DNA of 13,544 nt from an uncultured Bacilli bacterium (GTDB taxonomy: Bacteria > Bacillota_I > Bacilli_A > RF39 > UBA660). Of the stretch, positions 5,534 to 12,724 are shown piece by piece. Both the position numbers and the translations under genes were made by a program. The first letter of the stretch is position 1. The number at the start of each line of letters is the position of its first letter. The notes beneath the pieces were generated by a model. That model made no database searches. It was not told the origin of the DNA and worked only from the letters and a program-made list of their open reading frames with translations. The stretch spans positions 1-13,544 of the forward strand of contig CANRPZ010000025.1 in assembly GCA_947632625.1 (NCBI GenBank). Direction: 5' to 3'.

Positions 5534-5567
5534 AGAAAAGCTTCATCGTAAGGTGGAGTTTTCTTTT
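5534..5567 (+). terminator. Hairpin with GUAA tetraloop and T-rich tail (possible terminator)
   Basis: AGAAAA (5534-5539) and CTTCATC (5541-5547) pair with GGTGGAG (5552-5558) and TTTTCT (5559-5564), with G5540 bulged, two G-U pairs and a GTAA loop. The T-rich 3' arm runs on as TTT. It may end the small RNA before the uvrC promoter; the broken T-tract makes it a moderate terminator. Confidence 0.45.
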
Positions 5568-5573
5568 GCTTTA

Positions 5574-5582
5574 TGGTATACT
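5574..5582 (+). promoter_or_regulatory. Extended -10 promoter of uvrC
   Basis: TGG-TATACT (5574-5582) is an extended -10; the -35 at 17 bp (TGGAGT, 5554-5559) is weak. The leader would be about 50 bases, ending in the strong ribosome site AAGGAGG (5626-5632), six bases from the uvrC ATG. Confidence 0.5.
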
Positions 5583-5638
5583 TTTCGTGGAGTTTGAAAT
5601 GTTTAAAAATACTATAAAACTTTGGAAGGAGGCGTGCT

Positions 5639-7402
5639 ATGTTTAAAGAAAAATTGTCTTTAATACCTCATTTACCAGGAAGCTATCAAATGCGTAATCG
5701 TGATGGGGTTATTATTTATGTTGGGAAAGCAAAAGATTTACATCGTAGAGTTTCTTCTTATTTTAATCGTACCCAAACAGGAAAAACAAAAAAGATGGTT
5801 TCAGAGATAGCTGATTTTACTTATATTGTGGCAGCAAGTGAATTAGAAGCTTTCGTTTTGGAAATGAATTTAATTAAAGAGTTTAATCCTAAATACAATA
5901 TTTTATTAAAAGATGATAAAAGTTATCCTTATATTGAATATATTGCAAAGCCTTATCCAAGAGTTAAAGTGTCTCGTTATCTTAATGTGCGAAAAAAAGA
6001 CAATAAGAAGCTATTTGGACCATATCCGAATGCCTATGCAGCAAGAAGAATCGTGAATCTTTTAAACCGCGTCTATCCTTTAAAAAAGTGTGAAGGAATA
6101 AAAAAAGAGGTTTGTTTGTATTACCATATTCATGAATGTTTAGGGTATTGTAGTAAAATACTGGATCATGAAAAAGTTATCGAAATGGAAAAAGAAATCT
6201 TAAGTTTTTTAAATGGTAATGATAAAGTTTTGGTAAATCGTCTAGAAACCAAGATGAAAGAATATAGTGAAAATTTAAATTTTGAAATGGCTTTGGAAAT
6301 GAAAAAAGAATTGGAATACATTAAAATTATTATGGATAAGCAAAAGGTAGAATTACATGATTTAGTAAATCGTGATGTTATTGGGTACTATTTTGATAAA
6401 GGGTATGTGAGCATTCAATTCTTTTTCTTGCGTAATGGAAAAATGGTAGGAGGAAAATCTGATATTTTTCCTTTAGTAAGTGACGTTTATGATGATTTGG
6501 ATGAATACATTATGCATTTTTATGCGCGTCATGAAATTCCGAAAGAAATATTAGTAGAAGAGGATATGCATGCAACGTTACTTGAAAATATTATAGATAC
6601 TAAATTTGTTGTGCCAACGCGTGGTCCAAAGAAAAAGTTAGTGGGTATGGCCATTACCAATTCCAAGATTAATCTTGAAAATGAAATTGAACTGATTAAA
6701 AAAGATGAATATAAAACGGAGAGTGCTAATGAAGAATTAAAGACTTTACTTGGACTTGAAAATTTAAATCGTATTGATTTGTTTGATAACTCAAATCTTT
6801 TTGGAAATTTTTCGGTGAGTGGTATGGTTGTTTTTAAAAATGGTAGACCTGCTAAAAATGAATACCGTAAATTTAAAATACAAGTCGATAAAAATGATGA
6901 TTATCATACAATGAAAGAGGTTATTTATAGAAGATATTATCGAATGCTATTAGAGAAAAAAGAATGCCCTGATTTAATTATCGTCGATGGAGGTTTAAGT
7001 CAAATTCATGCTTGTCAAGAAATACTTGAAGAACTTTGTTTACCAATATTTGTTTGTGGACTTAAGAAAAATGAACACCATAGAACCAATGATTTAGTAA
7101 GAGGAGATACTTATGAGGTGGTAGAAATTGATCGAACAAGCAATTTATTTCATTATTTAACCCGTATGCAAGATGAGGTCCATCGCTATACCATTAATTA
7201 TCATAGAACGATAAGAAGCAAAGGAAGCATTGCGAGTGTTTTGGATAATATTGAAGGAATAGGAGAAAAACGTAAAAAAGCCTTGATTAAAAAATATGGT
7301 AGTGTAAATAAAATGAAAGAAGCGAGTTTAGAGGAATTACAGACTTTACTGCCGGTAGAGGTTGCTAAAAATTTATATACGTTTTTAAAAGACTTTCATT
7401 AA
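5639..7402 (+). CDS. uvrC: Excinuclease ABC subunit C
   Basis: A 587-residue full-length UvrC, which makes both incisions around bulky DNA lesions after UvrA/UvrB recognition. Domains in order: GIY-YIG nuclease (~11-95; PGSY 13-16, YVG 27-29, R37, E75 in VLEMNLIK); a cysteine cluster C151, C159, C167, C171 as in UvrC proteins with a metal or Fe-S site; UVR domain (~197-232) that binds UvrB; RNase H-like nuclease for the 5' cut (DNSNLFG, VVF-NG, IIVDGGLSQ); and a C-terminal helix-hairpin-helix pair (~535-585, NIEGIGEKRKKALIKKYGS). All key residues look intact. The start is fixed by AAGGAGG six bases upstream. Confidence 0.97.
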   Translation: MFKEKLSLIPHLPGSYQMRNRDGVIIYVGKAKDLHRRVSSYFNRTQTGKTKKMVSEIADFTYIVAASELEAFVLEMNLIKEFNPKYNILLKDDKSYPYIEYIAKPYPRVKVSRYLNVRKKDNKKLFGPYPNAYAARRIVNLLNRVYPLKKCEGIKKEVCLYYHIHECLGYCSKILDHEKVIEMEKEILSFLNGNDKVLVNRLETKMKEYSENLNFEMALEMKKELEYIKIIMDKQKVELHDLVNRDVIGYYFDKGYVSIQFFFLRNGKMVGGKSDIFPLVSDVYDDLDEYIMHFYARHEIPKEILVEEDMHATLLENIIDTKFVVPTRGPKKKLVGMAITNSKINLENEIELIKKDEYKTESANEELKTLLGLENLNRIDLFDNSNLFGNFSVSGMVVFKNGRPAKNEYRKFKIQVDKNDDYHTMKEVIYRRYYRMLLEKKECPDLIIVDGGLSQIHACQEILEELCLPIFVCGLKKNEHHRTNDLVRGDTYEVVEIDRTSNLFHYLTRMQDEVHRYTINYHRTIRSKGSIASVLDNIEGIGEKRKKALIKKYGSVNKMKEASLEELQTLLPVEVAKNLYTFLKDFH

Positions 7403-7411
7403 AAAATAGTG

Positions 7412-7417
7412 TATAAT
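7412..7417 (+). promoter_or_regulatory. Possible -10 element for the RnfC/RnfD-like pair
   Basis: TATAAT lies in the 32-base gap after uvrC, 17 bases before the next start codon, with no good -35. It is too close to the start to leave much leader, so readthrough from uvrC is equally possible. Confidence 0.3.
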
Positions 7418-7434
7418 GAAAAAAGGGATGTATT

Positions 7435-8568
7435 ATGACCAAACTTGTAAGATTAGATAAAGATAAATTGATGAATCAAAATTTAGAGAAAAAGGAATTC
7501 AATACACCTGATTTCGTTTATATTCCTTTTCCACCTAAAAAAGAAGATTTAAAAAAGGAAGCTCATATTAAAAAGGAAAGTTTGCTCTATCCTGGGGTTT
7601 ATGCTCCGATATCAGGAAAACTTTCAGGGATTGACCAATGTTTGCTTTTTCCTGGTAAGCGCGTAAATTGTTTTGTTATCCAAAATGATTATGAAGAGAA
7701 AAGCGAAAGTACTAAACCTATCCGTAAAAAGATTACGGGTTTAGAAAAAAGGGAATTTTTGGATTGTATTTTTGATTTAGATTTAAAAAATCGTTTGGAA
7801 AAAAATTTGTCTTCTACGCTTTTGATTTCAGGGATTGATGATGAACCTTATATTGAAAACGAAGCTTTTTTACAAAGGGAAAATACCAAAGCAATTATGG
7901 ATGGAATCGATGCTATTTTATCCTTACAACAAAATTCGAAAGCAATTATTGCTCTTAAAAATACGGATAGTAAGACCATTCTTGCTTATCAAAATATTCT
8001 GGGAATGTATAAAAATATCGAAATTAAATTTGTTGATGACTTGTATTTAATTGGCAAAGAACCTTTTTTAAAAAAATATTTAAAATTAACGGAGGCTTTT
8101 TATTTAAAAACAAGTGAGGTTTATGAAATTTATGTCAATTTGAAGAAACGAAAACCTTTGTTAGAAAAATATATTACGATAAGTGGTAATGGGGTTTCTA
8201 AACCTCTAATTATTAAGACAAAATTAGGTGTTAAAGTATCTAGTCTTTTTAATAAGTACTATTTAGAAGATTTAATGGATTGTGCTTTTTATGTTAATGG
8301 TTTAATGGGAGGAGTCCAACTGAATTTAAATCAGTTATTGGTAAGTAAAGATTTAGAAGGAATTATTGTTATGAAAAGGGTTAAGAAAGTTTCTAAAGCT
8401 TGTGTGAAATGTGGGAAATGTATTAGTATTTGTCCGATTCATTCCAATCCTATGCTTGCTTATAAGCTTGGAATAAAAGTGGAATGTATTCATTGTGGGC
8501 TTTGTACGTATATATGTCCTTCTTATATTCCGTTACAAAAATATTTAAGTGGTGATGATGGTGAATAG
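7435..8568 (+). CDS. RnfC-like iron-sulphur protein (Rnf electron-transport complex subunit C family)
   Basis: A 377-residue protein, shorter than typical RnfC (~440). The N-terminal part carries a weak version of the RnfC barrel domain (LLYPGVYAPISGKLSGI, ~50-66). DDEPYIENE (135-143) corresponds to the EPY motif of RnfC and the complex I 51-kDa family. VNGLMGGVQLN corresponds to the GGPMMG region, followed by two 4Fe-4S motifs: C323-x2-C326-x2-C329-x3-C333-P and C351-x2-C354-x2-C357-x3-C361-P. The glycine-rich nucleotide/FMN segment seems eroded (YLIGKEPFL where YPxGGEKQL is usual). In Rnf, subunit C takes electrons from NADH or ferredoxin; that function is uncertain here. Start ATG follows AAAAGGG by seven bases. 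The 3' end overlaps the next gene. Confidence 0.75.
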   Translation: MTKLVRLDKDKLMNQNLEKKEFNTPDFVYIPFPPKKEDLKKEAHIKKESLLYPGVYAPISGKLSGIDQCLLFPGKRVNCFVIQNDYEEKSESTKPIRKKITGLEKREFLDCIFDLDLKNRLEKNLSSTLLISGIDDEPYIENEAFLQRENTKAIMDGIDAILSLQQNSKAIIALKNTDSKTILAYQNILGMYKNIEIKFVDDLYLIGKEPFLKKYLKLTEAFYLKTSEVYEIYVNLKKRKPLLEKYITISGNGVSKPLIIKTKLGVKVSSLFNKYYLEDLMDCAFYVNGLMGGVQLNLNQLLVSKDLEGIIVMKRVKKVSKACVKCGKCISICPIHSNPMLAYKLGIKVECIHCGLCTYICPSYIPLQKYLSGDDGE

Positions 8569-9469
8569 AATTCATAAAAATGTGCGTTTGAGTTTAGAAA
8601 ATAAACTGTATATCTGTTTTGGTTTATTCCTTCTTTTTGGATGGTATAAAAATGGACTTTTGCCTTTCTTAAATCATTATTATGGTTTTTCACATTTGTT
8701 TTTGTTAGTCCTTTATCCGTTAAGTGGGTTTGGAATTGGGGCTTTACTGGATTTTCTTTTTAAAAATAATATGCCTTATAACAGTAAATTTTATGGTGTT
8801 CTTTTTAGTTTAATTATACCTATTTCAACGAATATCTTTTGGTATTTGCTTTTTATAACGGCGTTACTTTTTCTTAATACTTTATGGATTAGCAAGAAGG
8901 ATTTGGATTTGCATTTTATTGTTTTAGGAAAGTTATTGTTGGTTTTCTTTTTAGTTTGGATGGGACAATATTCCTATGCGAATTTACTTGAACAAAGCCA
9001 TTTATTCTTATATTCCTATTTAGATGGTTTGTTTGGCTATAGCGTGGGAGGCTTATTTACCTCAAGTACTTTTTTAATTTTTTTAACGTTTTTATTTTTA
9101 GTTTTTGATCCTTATTATAAAAAAGAAATTCCTTTTTATAGTTATGGGGTTTATTTCCTTTCTTTGCTTGGTTTTTCAATTTATAAAGGGGATATGAATT
9201 TTTTACTTTCTCATATGTTTTCGAGCGATATTTTGTTTTTACTCATTTTTTTAGCTCCGCATCTTCCTTTTTCTCCTTATTCTCGAAAAAGAATTACGAT
9301 TTATAGTCTTTTATTAGGAATTTTTATTTTACCATTTAGTTTGCTTACTAATTTTTATGAAGGAGCTTATCTTTCTCTAATTTTGGTAAATCTCTTACTA
9401 ATTCTTTTAAATTCTTTGCAAATTAAGCAAATTAAGAAGAAAATAGCTCTAAAAGAGCAGGAAAATTAA
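8558..9469 (+). CDS. RnfD/NqrB-like membrane protein, degenerate
   Basis: About 303 residues, mostly hydrophobic, with some eight or more predicted membrane helices and a lysine-rich C-terminal tail. Similarity to RnfD is mainly in pattern. GYSVGGLFTSSTFLIF aligns with the G-xGETS-LA region. SSDILFLLIFLAPHLPFSPYSRKR aligns with the GG-FGAFFMATDPVTSP-T-KG segment, and NFYEGAYLSLILVNLLLILL with the final EG-FAILLMN helix. The SGATPL motif whose threonine carries covalent FMN is replaced by YSYANLL, and ATDP by APHL, so flavin binding is probably lost. Its place directly after the RnfC-like gene, with overlap, supports the assignment. Start is ambiguous: GTG 8549/8552, ATG 8555/8558 and GTG 8561 are all in frame behind GGTGAT (8551-8556). 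Confidence 0.6.
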   Translation: MVNRIHKNVRLSLENKLYICFGLFLLFGWYKNGLLPFLNHYYGFSHLFLLVLYPLSGFGIGALLDFLFKNNMPYNSKFYGVLFSLIIPISTNIFWYLLFITALLFLNTLWISKKDLDLHFIVLGKLLLVFFLVWMGQYSYANLLEQSHLFLYSYLDGLFGYSVGGLFTSSTFLIFLTFLFLVFDPYYKKEIPFYSYGVYFLSLLGFSIYKGDMNFLLSHMFSSDILFLLIFLAPHLPFSPYSRKRITIYSLLLGIFILPFSLLTNFYEGAYLSLILVNLLLILLNSLQIKQIKKKIALKEQEN

Positions 9470-9481
9470 AAAAATGGCTGA

Positions 9482-9510
9482 TTTACATCTTCCTTTTTTT
9501 TTGCTATTTT
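9482..9510 (+). promoter_or_regulatory. Promoter of the surface-protein operon
   Basis: TTTACA (9482-9487), 17-bp spacer, TATTTT (9505-9510) preceded by TGC, i.e. an extended -10. The start codon is 32 bases further, behind AAGGAG. The same stretch may end the upstream operon weakly: AAAATAGC (9440-9447) is complementary to GCTATTTT (9503-9510). Confidence 0.6.
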
Positions 9511-9541
9511 AAGAATGCTCACTTCCTAAAAAGGAGAAAAT

Positions 9542-10549
9542 ATGAAAAAAAATTTAGTTGTTTTTGCTTTAATCGTAGTAAGTATTTTTTTATTTCATTT
9601 ACCGGTAAAAGCTAAAGTGTTTCAAGAATCGCCTTTATTTACAAGCTATTATGTAAAAATGGTAAGCAAAAGTAGTACTTACCGAAATACGAGAACTTTA
9701 CCAAAAATAATGGATGATGAGAATAAGGCTTATTTTATAATTAGTCCTAGAGATGGTTTTTATTATAGCAGGGATTATAGTTTAAACCCAATTGATATCG
9801 ATGAAGAAACCATGCAAGAAATATCAAGAATTATTTATTATGGATATGGGTATAACAATCAAAATACGAATGAATACTATGCTGCAACTCAATTTTTAAT
9901 TTATAGTGCTTTTAAAGAGTATACGGTATCTTTTACGGATAACTTTTCCCAACCAATAACGCCTTTTAGTACGGAAATTGCCCAAATAAAAGCCAATATG
10001 GATAATTCCTTTACAGCTCAAAACATTCATACCGATTCTAAAGTAGTTGAGATTCGTGATCCTTATATTTTAAAACATTTTACGATCGAAGGAAGAAATG
10101 TTTCAGCAACAGAAGAGGAAAATCAGATTTCTATATCTTTATTAAATGATCAAAAAAGTTATACGATTCATTATATTCCTAAATTGGATTGTAAAACTTT
10201 ACAAATGTGGCAAAATGAAAATATAAAATACATTCATATGGATGCGATTTGTGAAAATAGTTATACTACAACGATTTATTATGAGAAAAACGAAGAAATT
10301 GAGCCAAGTGTGGAGATAGAAAAAGAAAAAGATAAAGATAACGAAAAGGAAACAGAAACTGAAATAGAACAAGAAAAAGAAACCGAGGAAGAAATTAAAG
10401 AAGAAGAGGAAAGTCGTGAGGAGGTATTAGAAAATAGTGAATCGCTTTTAGAAACGAATGTAAATGTTCCGAGTACGGGAAGGGATGGTTTTTCTTTTTT
10501 CTTACTTTTAATGCTTCTTGGTAATGGTTACTATGTTTTTAAAAAATAG
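9542..10549 (+). CDS. Secreted, sortase-anchored surface protein with a thioester-domain-like N-terminal half
   Basis: 335 residues. The signal peptide is residues 1-24 (MKKN, hydrophobic core, cleavage after PVKA). Residues ~40-130 resemble the Gram-positive thioester adhesin domain (TQXA): IIYYGYGYNNQNTNEYYAATQFLIYSAF, with T116-Q117 matching the TQ that supplies the glutamine. The partner cysteine, usually in an AYC-like motif, is F65 in AYFIIS (codon TTT), so no classical thioester can form. Residues ~180-248 may form a beta-rich domain. Residues ~250-305 are a Glu/Lys repeat-like spacer, suited to crossing a cell wall. The C-terminus has VPSTG (309-313), a hydrophobic helix and a short YVFKK tail, a sortase signal variant. 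AAGGAG (9531-9536) lies five bases before the ATG. It is probably displayed on the surface; the ligand is unknown. Confidence 0.7.
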   Translation: MKKNLVVFALIVVSIFLFHLPVKAKVFQESPLFTSYYVKMVSKSSTYRNTRTLPKIMDDENKAYFIISPRDGFYYSRDYSLNPIDIDEETMQEISRIIYYGYGYNNQNTNEYYAATQFLIYSAFKEYTVSFTDNFSQPITPFSTEIAQIKANMDNSFTAQNIHTDSKVVEIRDPYILKHFTIEGRNVSATEEENQISISLLNDQKSYTIHYIPKLDCKTLQMWQNENIKYIHMDAICENSYTTTIYYEKNEEIEPSVEIEKEKDKDNEKETETEIEQEKETEEEIKEEEESREEVLENSESLLETNVNVPSTGRDGFSFFLLLMLLGNGYYVFKK

Positions 10550-10874
10550 CTTACGTGTTTTTTTCTTATTTCTTATTCTTTTTTTGGGAATTTTTCCTTT
10601 TTTAAAAAAAGAGAATCAATATCGTAAAGAAGAAAATGATCTTCAAATGAACGTTTCGAGTTCATTTTTAGAACAAGTAAAGATATTCGATGTCTTTCCA
10701 ATTCAAAAGAAGAATGAAACCTATTACTATAAAGTTCTTGATAAGTATTACACGGATCATTTTGTAGAACCGAGTACAAAAGATACAACTACCTATTTTA
10801 CTGTACCCCTTAAAAATTCTAATTTACATTTGGTCGTCATAGCAACAAACACTGGTAAATTAATAAAAAAATAG
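10533..10874 (+). CDS. Small membrane-anchored extracytoplasmic protein of unknown function
   Basis: 113 residues from ATG 10533, the preferred start because it places a short basic N-terminus before the membrane helix. In-frame TTG 10518 and ATG 10524 are alternatives, and no strong ribosome site is visible. One hydrophobic helix (residues ~8-26, FFLFLILFLGIFPFL) after a basic start suggests an N-terminal anchor or uncleaved signal with the ~85-residue polar remainder outside. I do not recognise a domain. It overlaps the end of the surface-protein gene by 17 bases, so it is co-translated with it and may assist its export, folding or anchoring; that is inference. A terminator follows directly. 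Confidence 0.65.
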   Translation: MFLKNSLRVFFLFLILFLGIFPFLKKENQYRKEENDLQMNVSSSFLEQVKIFDVFPIQKKNETYYYKVLDKYYTDHFVEPSTKDTTTYFTVPLKNSNLHLVVIATNTGKLIKK

Positions 10875-10875
10875 A

Positions 10876-10912
10876 AAAAAAGTACGAAATTTTAAAAAAA
10901 TCGTACTTTTTT
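10876..10912 (+). terminator. Intrinsic terminator of the surface-protein operon
   Basis: AAAAAAGTACGA (10876-10887) pairs perfectly with TCGTACTTTTTT (10901-10912) around a 13-base A/T loop, two bases after the stop codon. The A-rich left arm also makes it usable from the other strand. Confidence 0.85.
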
Positions 10913-10973
10913 GTCATAAAAAAAAGGAAATCGGTAGGTTAGGGGTAATATATATAAGTAGGAGGTTCTTTTT

Positions 10974-12710
10974 ATGGCCTTTATTGAACAAGAGGAAATT
11001 AATCGCATTCGTAACAGTGCCTCTATCGTTGATATTATCTCTTCCTATGTTCCACTCACCCAAAAAGGAAAAAATTATTTTGGGGTTTGTCCGTTTCATG
11101 ATGATCATTCTCCAAGTATGAGTGTTTCAGAAGAAAAACAAATCTATAAATGTTTTTCGTGCGGAGCAACAGGTAATGTTTTTACGTTTGTAGAGTCATT
11201 TTTAAATATATCTTTTGCAGAAGCCGTTTCGTTAGTTGCTAATAAAATAGGACTTTCCTTATCGGTTAAAATCGAAAAGAAAGAAGATACCAAATTTAAA
11301 GATGAATATGCATTAATGGATTTTGCCCAAAAGTTTTATCAAAATAATTTAAATACAGAAGCAGGACAAAAAGCGATAGACTACTTAAAAAAACGTGATT
11401 TATTTGCCGATACGATTACAAATTTTAATATAGGACTAGCATTAGACCAAAATAGTTTGTATACGATTCTTTCCAAAAAAGGGTATTCGGACAAAATGCT
11501 TGAAGATGTTGGCTTAATTAACCAGGGAGAAAATGGTTTAAAGGATGTTTTCCAAAATCGAATCATGTTTCCTATTCATAATTTGGAGGGAAAGGTAGTT
11601 GGTTTTACTGCTAGATGTTATTTAAGTGAGCTTACCCCAAAATATTTAAATACTAAAGAAACCTTTCTTTTTAAAAAAGGAAATATCTTATTTAACTACC
11701 ACCGAGCCCTTGATGCTGTACGAATAAGTAAAGAACTTATCGTGGTAGAAGGAAATATGGATGCTATTCGAATGTATAGCAATGGATTTAAAAATGTCGT
11801 TGCCTTAATGGGTACAGCGATGACTAAAGAACAAATCGAGATATTTAAAAAGCTACGATGCAAAATAATTTTAATGTTGGACAATGATGAAGCAGGAGAA
11901 ACTGCAACTTTGCATTTAGGAGAGCTGTTAGAAGAAAACCATATCGCTTTTTTAGTTGTACGTTTGAGTGGTGAAAAAGATCCCGATTCGTATATTATAA
12001 AAAATGGGGTAGAAAAAATGCAAGAAGCGTTAAAAGGTGCGATATCTTTTATTGATTTTAAATTAAATTATTTTAAAAAGAATAAAAATTTAAATGATGC
12101 TACTGATCTTGCCGAGTATATTAAAGTCGTCATTGATAGTTTAAAAAGCTCAAATGATATTATTTTGAAAGAAGTGACTTTACAAAAATTAAGTAAAGAT
12201 TATAATATAAGTTATGCTATTTTAAAAGAACAACTTGGCTTAAATGAAGCAAAGGAAACTAGTAAAAAAGTTAAAATTATTTCCAAAGAACCAGAAAATA
12301 AAAATAGCTATGATAAAATATGTTCGAAAATTTTATATTACATGATGAATGATTTAGAGTATATCAAACTTTATCAGACAAAATTAGGAATATTTCCTAC
12401 TAAAGAATACCGGGCAATTGCTAACGAAATCGTTTATTACTATGAAAAAAATAAATCCATTAATTTAGCTGATTTCATTAGTTTTGCAGAAAATAATACT
12501 TTAAAAGAGGAAATAATGGCTATAATAAAAAATGAAAAAGATTTGGTTTTAACCGAAAATGGGTTGTTAGAATTACTAGATATTTTGAAAAAGAAAGCCA
12601 AAAAAGAAGAAATAAATAAATTAAAGCAACAAATTAAAGAAGAGTATGATATAAATAAAAAAATAGTTCTTTTAGAAAAAATTACAGAACTAAAAAAAGA
12701 GAATGAATAA
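10974..12710 (+). CDS. dnaG: DNA primase
   Basis: 578 residues; synthesises RNA primers for replication. CHC2-type zinc-binding domain at the N-terminus with ligands C39, H42, C60, C63 (VCPFHDDHSPS ... YKCFSCGATGN). The catalytic core with Toprim fold has EGNMD (259-263, E259) and LDNDEAG (D303, D305), plus the ALMGTAMTKEQ segment between. The C-terminal ~150 residues are helical and lysine-rich, as expected for the helicase-interacting domain, though sequence there is poorly conserved. Length is close to Bacillus DnaG (~600). AGGAGG (10960-10965) is eight bases before the ATG. No clear promoter is visible; the AT-rich stretch 10946-10956 is a weak candidate -10. rpoD follows after 14 bases. 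Confidence 0.97.
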   Translation: MAFIEQEEINRIRNSASIVDIISSYVPLTQKGKNYFGVCPFHDDHSPSMSVSEEKQIYKCFSCGATGNVFTFVESFLNISFAEAVSLVANKIGLSLSVKIEKKEDTKFKDEYALMDFAQKFYQNNLNTEAGQKAIDYLKKRDLFADTITNFNIGLALDQNSLYTILSKKGYSDKMLEDVGLINQGENGLKDVFQNRIMFPIHNLEGKVVGFTARCYLSELTPKYLNTKETFLFKKGNILFNYHRALDAVRISKELIVVEGNMDAIRMYSNGFKNVVALMGTAMTKEQIEIFKKLRCKIILMLDNDEAGETATLHLGELLEENHIAFLVVRLSGEKDPDSYIIKNGVEKMQEALKGAISFIDFKLNYFKKNKNLNDATDLAEYIKVVIDSLKSSNDIILKEVTLQKLSKDYNISYAILKEQLGLNEAKETSKKVKIISKEPENKNSYDKICSKILYYMMNDLEYIKLYQTKLGIFPTKEYRAIANEIVYYYEKNKSINLADFISFAENNTLKEEIMAIIKNEKDLVLTENGLLELLDILKKKAKKEEINKLKQQIKEEYDINKKIVLLEKITELKKENE

Positions 12711-12724
12711 AGGATGTGCTAAAA

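Larger units (their letters stand above)
5412..5567 (+). ncRNA. Candidate structured small RNA with tandem covarying hairpins (yigZ-uvrC gap)
   Basis: Fills most of a ~350-bp gap with no credible gene. It contains two tandem hairpin repeats (listed separately) and ends at a hairpin with a T-rich tail. A minus-strand open frame covering 5364-5546 is not accepted as a gene because the repeat period of 49 is not a multiple of three. It matches no RNA family I can recognise (not tmRNA, 4.5S or a known riboswitch). It could instead be a leader regulating uvrC, or DNA sites bound by a protein. Confidence 0.4.

Noticed and set aside
5364..5546. 60-codon minus-strand frame in the yigZ-uvrC gap
   Set aside because: It covers the 49-base-period repeats, whose period breaks the frame; the conservation pattern is of stems and loops, not codons.
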